This document shows, in pieces, positions 15,260 through 24,077 of a stretch of 64,000 nt of DNA (within the stretch, counting starts at the first letter, position 1; each line of letters starts with the position of its first letter). A model generated the notes under the pieces. That model searched no databases, was not told the DNA's origin, and was given only the letters and a program-made list of their open reading frames with translations. Source of the stretch: JAXDBM01 sp963709485 (GTDB lineage Bacteria; Desulfobacterota; Syntrophia; Syntrophales; Fen-1087); contig CAVPWE010000005.1 in assembly GCA_963709485.1 (NCBI GenBank), positions 62,001 to 126,000 of the forward strand. Reading direction: 5' to 3'. The position numbers and the translations under genes are program-made.

Positions 15260-18200
15260 ATGAAGCCGAAAACCTTCGGAAGGATAGCACCGGGCGCGCG
15301 CTTGTCACTTTCCGTTTGCCTTTTCACGGCGCTGATTCTCATCGGGGCGACCCTGCTCGTCGCGGCGCCCGCGGCGCAGGCGGCCCAGCAGACCGGCACC
15401 TACACGGGGAATGCGACGGACAACCGCGCCATCACCGGCCTGGGCTTCCAGCCCGACGGGGTGATCATCAAGGCCGCCACGGCCCAGTACGCTGTGATGC
15501 GGACCTCCACCATGGCGGGCGACCTGACCAAGGCGTTTGTGGGCGGCACGGCCCTGCAGGCAAACGTCATCCAGTCCCTGGACGTTGACGGCTTCACCCT
15601 CGGCACCGACGCCCGGGTGAACGCAAACGGCGTTGTCTACCACTGGATCGCCTTCAAGGCGATCGCCGGGGAGATCGCGTTCGGCACTTACACGGGCGAT
15701 GCCACCGACAGCAGGGACATCGCCGGGCTCGGGTTCCAGCCGGACCTCGTCTTCCTTCTGCCGGATTCGACGCAGAACGCCGTGGCCCGCTTCTCCTCGC
15801 AGAGCGGGGACGCCAGCCTCTACTTCAGCGCCGCGGCGGCCTTCGCCGACGGGATTCAGGCCCTCAACGCCGACGGGTTCCAGGTCGGGACCACCGTCAA
15901 CGCCAGCGCCACCGTTTATCATTACGTGGCCTGGAAGTCCATCTGGGGAAAGCGGGTCATCGGCTCCTACACGGGAAACGGCGTGGACAACCGGAACATT
16001 TTGGGGCTGGGCTTTGATCCCAAGTGGGTCCTGATCAAGTCCGCGGCGGCCCGGGCCGGCGTGCACAAGCCGGACACCACCGGCATCGCGACGGACGCGA
16101 CCCAGTATTTCATCAACACGGCGAATTTCACAAACGGGATCCAGAGGCTCGACGCCGACGGGTTCCAGGTGGGCAACAACAACACGGTCAACGAGAACAC
16201 CGTGACCTTTTACTACGCCGCCTTCGCGCTCAACCTAACCGCCCAGCCCACCATCACATCGGCGGCCAACCAGGTCTTCGTCAAGGGCGATGCCCCCACC
16301 GCCATCAGCCCGATCACGGTCACCGACGCGGCGGCCCCGATGATCACGGCGGGGAACGACATCCGGATCCGCATCCCCTACTGGTTCAACATGACATGGG
16401 ACACCTCGGTCACGACGGCCGTGATCGGCGGCGGGCGCCGCGGGCAAGGTCTCCACGACGGTGAGCTACGAGAATGCCGGCAAGATCCTGGTCCTCAACG
16501 TCACGTCCGATTTCGCCTCCTCGGAATCGATCACCATCTCCGGGCTCCGAATTCGCCAATTTCATCGCCAAATCCTACCCCGACAACCTGGAGCTGGAAG
16601 TCCTGAACGACGACGCCGTCACGTCCACGGACGACAAAACCATCACGATCCTCGATCCGGCCGACGGCCTGAAGGATCTCCCGGCCCCGCCGGCGAACAT
16701 CGAGACGATCCCGGCCGGCTCGCTGGTCATCGCCATGGACAACGACAAGCAGAATCTCGGCGGCCTGCCCTTCAACATTCGGGCCTACGGCCTGGTGAAC
16801 CACCTGCTTTGGAGCGAGATCCCCGTCAAGTGGGCCATTCGGGCCGGCAAGGCCAAGGACGGGATCGACTTCAGCGCCACGGCGCAGCGCCTCTACCCGA
16901 GCGCGGTCGGGCCGGCCTCCCTGGACTTCCGGGGCGGCCCCTTCATCGTCCACAAGTACTTCGCCCACGACGCCAAACCGCTGATCGCGGCATTCGGGGG
17001 CAGCGTGGCCGTCTATGAGCTCACCGCCGACGCCATCGTCGACATCCGCTACACGATCGAGCACAAGCCAAAGATCGGGGTGCTGGACGACGGCGGGAAC
17101 GCCGGGATCCACATGACCATGCTCGCGAACGCCGGCTTCGTCTCCGGCACGCATTACGAGCACATTCTGGCGGCAAGCCTGGAGACGGTCAACCAGAACA
17201 TGTGCTACACCTTCGTTTCGGAGCCGCACTACGGCGAAACGCCGCCGGTCTCCGATGGCCCGGTGCGGGCCATCCGCAACTTCGTCGCGTCGGGCGGCAA
17301 CTTCCTGGCCCAGTGCGCCGCCATCGAGTCCTACGAGAACAACCCGACCTGGGGCCGTTTCCAGACGACGGTCGGCATCACGGTGCAGGGCGTCGGGGAC
17401 GCCACCCATGCCTTCGACAACGCCGACCTCGCCTACAGCCAGTTCCAGGGGGAGGTGGCGGACGGGGGCGGATCGGTCCCCGACTGGAAACTCGCGACGG
17501 GCTCGAACTGGAAAAGCAGCAGCCACATCCACGTGAAGAACGACCCCGCGACTGACACGTTCTCCGCCACGGCCTCGAAGCTCACCGTCGGTGCCGGGTC
17601 GCTGGTCTTCTACCTCGGCGGCCACGAATACGACGGGACCACCCTGGACGAAATCAACGCGACACGGATGTACCTCAACGCGGCCCTGACCCCCTCCGCC
17701 CGGCCGACAAGCTGCAACCCCTATTTCCCGACCGAGATGGCGCCGGCAGTCATCTACTCGGCGGCCGACCAGATCTTCGCGGTGAACAGCACCCCGACCT
17801 CCATCAGCCTGATCACGGTGCTCGAGTCGAACATCACGACCATGACCGCCGGGAACGACATTCGAATCACCATCCCGCCCGGGGCCAACATGACCTGGGA
17901 CACCGCCGACCTTACGGCTATCTTCGGCGGGTCGGCCGCCGGCAAGGTCTCCCCGACCGTCAGCTACGAGGACGGCGGCAAGACCCTCGTGATCAACGTG
18001 CTCGCCGACTTCTCGCCCTTCGATGACCTCACCGTCTCCGGGCTCTCCTACGCCAACTTCACCGCCTCGTCTTCGGCGGAACACCTGGGCCTCGAGGTCG
18101 CCAACGACGGCACGATCGTGGCCACGGACCCGCAGGGACTCACGGTCGTCGGCGTCAGCATCTCCTCGGCGGCCGACCAGAGCTTCGTGGTGGGCGATCC

Positions 18201-21200
18201 GGCCACGGCCATCAGCCCGATCACGGTCACGAACGACCCGAACACCAATCAGATCACCGCCGGGAACGACATTCGAATCACCATCCCGGCCGACCTGGCC
18301 ATGACCTGGGACACCGTGGACCTGTCGGCCGTCATCGGCGGCCCCGCGGCGGGGAAGGTCTCCACGACGGTGAGCTACGAGGACGGCGGCAAGACCCTGG
18401 TCCTGAACGTCACGTCCGATTTCGCGGCCGGCGAATACATCACCGTCTCCGGTCTCCAATACGCCAACTTCACCCAGCCCTCCAATCCCCAGAATCTGGG
18501 CCTGGAGATCTACAACGACGGGACCGTGACCACCCGGGACGACAAGACGATCGCCATCGGCGGTGCGCCCACCCCCTGCGTCCTGGCCTACGGCGAGGGG
18601 AACCTGATCACGCCGCGCTACCGGTACTGGGACGGAACGGCCTTCGGAACGGAGCTGACCGCCCAGAGCGCCGACGATGTGATCAAATGGACCGTGCTCA
18701 AGGCCTCGCCCGTGGCCAACGAGATGATCCTGGGCGTCTATTCCAGCGCGACCAAGGCCCTCTACATCCAGACGCTGAGCGGCGGAACCTGGACCACCAA
18801 CTGGAGTTCCGTCCTCGGCTACGACGGCCTGACGCGGGTCTTCGACATCGCCTACGAGCGGAACACAGGCGACGCCATCGTCGTCTTCGGCGACACGGAC
18901 GGCAAACTGTACTACCGCAAGCGGGTCGGAGGCGTCTGGGACAGCGCCGACCAGTCGACCGGCATCACACTGGACAACGATGCCGACTGGGTCCGGGCGG
19001 ACATCCCACCCGACGAGCGACGACATCTTCGTGGCGACCAGCACCGAGGCCGCGTCCCTCTACGCGCTCCGCTGGTACGGCGCCGGCAACTACTGGGACA
19101 ACGTCCTGAAGACGACCGCCGGCGTCAAGAACAAGGACAAGGAAGGCTTCGACCTCGCCTTCGAGCGGGCCTCGGGCGACGCCTTCCTGATCTGGGGCGA
19201 CGCCGACGCGGACGTCAATTACCGCCGAGTTCACCACGGCCTGGCAGGCCGAGGCCACGGCCTATGCCGACATCGGCGACGATGTCTACTGGCTCAAGGC
19301 CGCCTACGACCCCACCGCCGCGAGCAGCAGCATCGCCATCGCCATGACCCTGGAAAATACAACTTCCGGGTTCGGGGCCTGGAACGGCGCGAGCTGGGTG
19401 GCGATGCCCGATGCCATCCCATCGCCGCCCGACACCGTGACCAGCGCGGAATCGACGTGGCCTTCGAAGAAGGCACGGGCGGGGCGCTCTTCGCCTTCGC
19501 CACGGGTGCCGCGCCCACGCAGCTTTCCTGGCGGACCTGGTCTTCGGCCGGCGGCTTCACCGCCGCCGCCGCCGCGGCCGGCGCCACGGGAAACCTCAAC
19601 TTCGTGCAGCTCAAGCCGATCCCCGGGAGCGACGATCTAATGGCCGTCTACGCCGATGCCAACGCTGATCTGTGGTACCGCTACTGGGACGGGTCGGCCT
19701 TCTCGCTGCCGAGCCCGGCGCCCGGGACGGCCCTGGAGACCACCTTATCGGAAAACGACAAAACGGAGGCCTTCTGCTTCGACTGCAGCGTCGCGTACAC
19801 GCCCACGGCGATCGACCTCCTTTCGTTCAGCGCCGCGGGGGCGAACGGGACCGTGCTCGTCTCCTGGCGGACGGCGCAAGAGGCCGGGACGCTCGGGTTC
19901 CACCTCTGGCGGGCAACGAGCGAGGGCGGGCCCTACACGAGGATCACGGCCACGGCCATCTCCGCGCTCACATCCGCGGTGCGGGGCGCCGACTACAGCT
20001 ACACGGACGCGAACGTGACCGCTGGGACGCGCTATTACTACAAGCTGGAAGAGATCGAGACGATCGGCAAATCGACAATGTACGGACCCGTGGCGGCGGA
20101 ATGGACCGCGGCCGGGGGCGCGATCCCGCTCGAAACCCCGGGCGACACGACGACCGTCACGCTCGGCGGCACGACGGACGGCGCGGGCACGCTCTCCGGA
20201 ACGCCGGGGACAATGGCCGCGGCCTGGAGCCCGCCCACGACCGCCGCGGCCTACAAGGTGCTCGTCACCGAAGAGGGCATCTACCGCCTCACTCAAGGCT
20301 GGCTCGCGTCGAAGGGCGTGAACGGCCGCCCTCGACCTCGCGCAGGTCCGCATGTACAGCCTGGGGCAGGAGGTGGCCATTCACGTCCATGACGGCAACG
20401 GGGACAATGTCATGGACGGCGGCGATTATATCGCGTTCTACGGGACCCCCGTGACCGGGGAGGCGGCGAAGTACGCGAAGCCGGAACGTCTACTGGCTCA
20501 CGGCAGCGGGCGGGACCGGCGCGCCGAAGCGCATGGAAGCGCGATCGAGGGGGCCCCCGTGCTCGGCGACGGCGGCGGCGACGCACCTCTACACGCTCCG
20601 CCATGAGGAGGATTCGCTCTACATCCCGGATGCCGCCGGGGCGGACGCCGAGGACCGCTGGTTCTTCGAGGAAGCGCTGCCCGGGCCGGGCTACGGCGGG
20701 GGGCCGGTCGACTTTGCCATCCCCACGCCGGGCGCGGCGGCGGGGCCGGGGACCCTGAGAATCCGCATGTACGGGATCGCGGACACGAGCCACGCAGTGG
20801 ACGTCTCCGTCAACGGCGTGCCGGCGGGGACCGTCACGTGGGACGGCATGGCATACCACGAGGCCGTGATCAATGTGGCCGGTTTCCTCGACGGGGCCAA
20901 CACGGTCACCCTGACCTGCACGAGCGGGACCGTCTCCACCCCCGACGGGGCTTACGTGGACCGGTTCGAGGCGGCCTACCCAAGGCGCTTCGAGGCGGCC
21001 GGAAGCGCGCTCCGCTTCGCCCACGCCGCCGGGTCGCGCTACCAGGTTTCCGGGTTCGCGGACGGCGGCATTCAGGCCTTTGACGTCACCCGGGCAGCCG
21101 ACGCGGGGCGGGTCGTCAACGCCCTGATCAACGGCGCCGGCCCCTACACCCTCGACATGGAGCCCCAGGGCGCGACAGGCGAGCGGGCGTACCTCGCCGT

Positions 21201-22878
21201 CTCCGCCGGCGGCCTGAAGACCCCCGCGGACATCGTCCCGGACCGGGCCTCCGCGCTGTCCAGCATGGCCGGCGGGGCAGACTACATCCTGATCACGACG
21301 CGCGGCCTCGGCTGGGACACCGGCGGGACGCCCCGGCCCTGGCTGAGCAATCTGCTTTCCCTGCGGCAGGGCCAGGGGCTGCGGGTGAAGGCGGTCGACG
21401 TGGAGGACGTCTATGACGAGTTCGGCTACGGGCTGGCCACGCCCCGGGCCGTCCGGGACTTCCTCGCCCATGCCTATGCCAACTGGGCCCCTCCCGCCCC
21501 GAAGTACGTGCTGCTCGTGGGGGACGGCACCAACGACCCGAAGAACAACAACCAGGAGCCGGCCGAAGGCACGTTCGCCTACCTTCCCGCCTACCTCGGC
21601 TTCACCGCCTACATGGGGGAAACGGCGAAGGACGACTGGTTCGGCCGTGTGAGCGGGAGCGGCTCCTTGCCCGACCTCCACATCGGCCGCCTGCCGGCGT
21701 CCGACCTGGCCCAGGCGGAGGCCATGGCGGGGAAGATCGTCGCCTACGAGCAGGCGGCGAACACGAAGACCTGGGAGCGGAACGTCCGCTTCGTCGCCGA
21801 CAACAAGACCGCCGATTACGAGGCGATGTTCGAAATCATGAGCGACGATGCGGCCGCACTCGTCCCGACGCCGGGGATGAACGCCCCCGAGAAGATGTAC
21901 CTGGGCAGCTTCGGGAGCGCGGCCGCCCTCAAGGCCGCGATCAAGGACCGGATCAACGCGGGGAGCCTGATCGTCAACTACGCGGGCCACGGCTGGTGGC
22001 AGCAGTGGGCGGAGGAGAACGTCTTTGAGAACGCGGACGTGGCCGGCCTTGCCAACGGCGCCAGACTCCCGCTCTTCCTGGCCATGACGTGCCTGAGCGG
22101 CTACTTCATCGACCCGGAATCCTACGGCTGGCCTTCGCTGGCCGAGGTCCTGATGCGGGCCGGGGGAAAGGGTGCCGTGGCCGCGCTCATGCCCACGGGC
22201 ATGACGGCGACGGACGGCCAGTACATCCTGGACCGGGCCCTCTTCGACGCCCTCTTCAGGAAGGACATCCGCACCCTCGGCCCGGCCGTCGCGGCGGCCA
22301 AAAGTGCGCTGCTGGCAAGCGACGTGGCGTACCGGGGGGAGACGGCCGAGACCTTCCTCCTCTTCGGCGACCCGGCCACAAGGCTGAAGATCCCCATGCC
22401 CGGCATTCCCCAGGGGATCGCCGCCGTCGTCCAGAACGGCGCCGTGACCCTGACCTGGCAGGCGGCGCTCGACAGCGACGGGAACCCCGTCGCGGGGTAC
22501 AACGTCTACCGGGCCGACGCACCGGACGGGGACTTCACGAAGCTGAACTGGACGCGGATCGCGGGAACGACCTACATGGACCAGCCGCCCGGTCATGACT
22601 GGTACTACGCCGTCGCCTCGGTGGACGGCAGCGGCTTCGAAAGCGCCAGAAGCCCGGTCCACTTCATCGACCTGTCCCTGACCGGCGACGTCAACGGCGA
22701 CGGCCGGGTCGACCTGGCCGACCTGATCACGGTCCTGAAGGTGATGGCCGGCATGGGCAGCGCCGACGTCACGGTCCGGCCCGAATACGCGACCTCCGGG
22801 GCGGACGCGAACGGCGACGGCGTCGTCGGCATGGCGGAGGCGGCCTACATCCTCCAGAAGATCGGGGGACTGAGATAG
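15260..22878 (+). CDS. giant secreted C25 (gingipain-family) peptidase with repeats and dockerin-like tail; seven apparent frameshifts
   Basis: About 2,540 residues when frames are joined. A signal peptide (LSVCLFTALILIGATLLV, then AAPAAQA) is followed by three repeats of about 90 residues (GTYTGNATDNRAITGLGF type), three beta-sandwich-like repeats (AGNDIRITI, MTWDT, GKVSTTVSYEDGGKTLVLNV), a region resembling a propeller or lectin with WDG motifs, an fn3-like domain and a C25 domain. The catalytic His (NYAGHGWW, 21988-21990) and Cys (AMTCLSGYF, 22090-22092) are present. A second fn3-like domain and two DxNxDG calcium repeats of dockerin type end it. Homology crosses frames near 16433, 16547, 19006, 19222, 19447, 20325 and 20481; six are extra G/C bases. 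Substrate unknown. Confidence 0.78.
15400..16225 (+). repeat. three tandem ~90-residue repeats in the C25 protein
   Basis: Units begin near 15400, 15685 and 15964 with GTYTGNATDNRAITGLGFQP, GTYTGDATDSRDIAGLGFQP and GSYTGNGVDNRNILGLGFDP. Each ends with a DGFxxG segment and an aromatic VYHWIAFKA-like strand. They probably form beta-rich surface domains. Confidence 0.8.
16237..18565 (+). repeat. three ~135-residue beta-sandwich repeats in the C25 protein
   Basis: Units span about 16237-16660, 17740-18150 and 18151-18565. Shared blocks are SAADQxFVVGD, AGNDIRITIP, NMTWDT, AAGKVSTTVSYEDGGKTLV and ITVSGLxYANF. The second and third are adjacent; the first is separated from them by an unrelated domain of about 360 residues. 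Confidence 0.8.
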
Positions 22879-22928
22879 CGGAACGCGGGCCGCCGCGCCG
22901 ACGGCTCGCCGCCACATTTTTCGACGGA

Positions 22929-22947
22929 CCGGTCCCGAAAGGGCCGG
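22929..22947 (+). promoter_or_regulatory. hairpin before the small-peptide gene
   Basis: CCGGTCCCGAAAGGGCCGG forms a 7-pair stem with one bulged T and a GAAA tetraloop, ending 23 bases before the peptide ATG. There is no T-run after it, so it is more likely an mRNA processing or stability element than a terminator. Confidence 0.45.
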
Positions 22948-22969
22948 GCGCATTCGCGGAAGGAGGAGC

Positions 22970-23134
22970 ATGGAACAGAAGGAGAAGAAACTCTATGAGA
23001 AGCCGAAGGTGACGAAGGTCCGCCTGGACCCGCAGTGCGCGGTCCTGGGCTTCTGCAAGACCACCGGCAGCCGGGGCCCCGGCGGCACGAATTGCCGGGC
23101 CGGTCTGACGCTGTGCAAGAACGCGGGCTCCTGA
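22970..23134 (+). CDS. 54-residue cysteine-containing peptide, candidate RiPP precursor
   Basis: The gene has a strong AGGAGGA ribosome site 4 bases before the ATG. The product has a charged N-terminal half (EQKEKKLYEKPKVTKVRLDP) and a Gly/Cys/Thr-rich C-terminal half (FCKTTGSRGPGGTNCRAG, then LTLCKNAGS) with Cys at 23, 29, 42 and 49. This leader/core contrast, the small size and the position inside a PqqD/radical SAM/peptidase/HprK-like operon fit a ribosomal peptide precursor. It has no hydrophobic signal peptide. It is 91 bases after the C25 stop and 12 before the kinase gene. The cleavage site and modified residues cannot be read from the sequence. Confidence 0.72.
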   Translation: MEQKEKKLYEKPKVTKVRLDPQCAVLGFCKTTGSRGPGGTNCRAGLTLCKNAGS

Positions 23135-23146
23135 GCGGGCACCGGA

Positions 23147-24052
23147 ATGCGGAAGGCGCGAACCGGCACGGCCCTGCCCCACCCGGCAGAGGCGGCGGCC
23201 CTCCGATTCAGGATCGGCGGCGTGTCCATCGCCATCGCGGGGCGCGCCCCGGGGGGTGAAGAAGAGATTCCGCCCTCCTACGCGCCCTTTATTGAAGACG
23301 GCCCGCCGGACGTCCGGCTGCGCCTGCACCGGGGAGGCTTCGACGGGGACAGGGGCGAGCGGATTTTCACATGCCCCCCCGTCTGGTCCCTTTACCGGGG
23401 GAACGGCAGCCTCGTCATCGAGATCTTCCACGACCTGCCGGGCCTGGGCATGGAGAGAACCCTTGTCCTGGGGCCTTCACCCGAAAGCGCCGACCTTTAC
23501 TTCAGCGGCGCGTCCGGCCGCTTTACTGATCCCTTTTTCGGCCCCGTCCTGGAAATCCTGATGGTCCACCACCTGGCCCGGGAAAGGGGCGTCATCCTGC
23601 ACGGCTGCGGCATCGTGAAGGGCGAAAGCGGCATTCTTTTCATCGGCGAATCCGGGGCCGGGAAAAGCACCCTGGCAAACCTGTGGCAGCGGGAAACGGG
23701 GATCGATGCGCTCAGCGACGACCGGATCATTGTCCGAAAAGAGGGGGGCGGCCTGCGCATGTACGGCACCCCCTGGCACGGCGAGGGCCGGTTCGCCTCC
23801 CCCGGGTCGGCGCGCCTGGAGCGGGTCTTCTTCCTGAGGCACGGCCGGGGCAACGAAGTCCGGCGGATCGGGGGCGCCGGGGCTTTATCGCAGCTGCTCT
23901 GCTGCTCCTTCCCCCCGCACTGGGACGCGGCGGGAATGGGCTTCACGCTGGACCTCTTCGGCTCTCTGGCTTCTCACGTCCCCTGTGCAGAGCTGGCCTT
24001 TCGGCCGGATGGAAGCGCCATTGCCTTCCTGACGGACCTCCTGGGGGATTGA
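23147..24052 (+). CDS. HPr kinase-like (HprK-related) protein
   Basis: A 301-residue protein. Residues 1-145 are unassigned. The C-terminal part is an HprK/PEPCK-type kinase domain with Walker A GESGAGKST (167-175), an ALSDDRIIV acidic segment (about 188-196) and YGTPWHGEGR further on. HprK proper phosphorylates HPr on Ser. Related proteins occur beside PqqD-like proteins and nucleotidyltransferases in peptide and exopolysaccharide loci with unknown targets. As the last gene of the operon, 12 bases after the peptide gene, it may phosphorylate the peptide or a carrier; that is inference. Confidence 0.8.
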   Translation: MRKARTGTALPHPAEAAALRFRIGGVSIAIAGRAPGGEEEIPPSYAPFIEDGPPDVRLRLHRGGFDGDRGERIFTCPPVWSLYRGNGSLVIEIFHDLPGLGMERTLVLGPSPESADLYFSGASGRFTDPFFGPVLEILMVHHLARERGVILHGCGIVKGESGILFIGESGAGKSTLANLWQRETGIDALSDDRIIVRKEGGGLRMYGTPWHGEGRFASPGSARLERVFFLRHGRGNEVRRIGGAGALSQLLCCSFPPHWDAAGMGFTLDLFGSLASHVPCAELAFRPDGSAIAFLTDLLGD

Positions 24053-24077
24053 GGAAATCAGGAGGTACGGCCCTCCC

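Noticed and set aside
16531..19044. 837-residue minus-strand open frame opposite the repeat region
   Set aside because: Shadow frame without motifs; the plus strand has three conserved repeats.
15260..22878. Separate genes for each open frame in the C25 region
   Set aside because: Each piece begins and ends in the middle of a repeat or domain, and homology continues across the frame changes, so they are parts of one gene.
20410..22971. 853-residue minus-strand open frame opposite the C25 gene
   Set aside because: Antisense shadow; it has low-complexity Arg/Gly/Val composition and no recognisable domain, while the plus strand shows a C25 domain.
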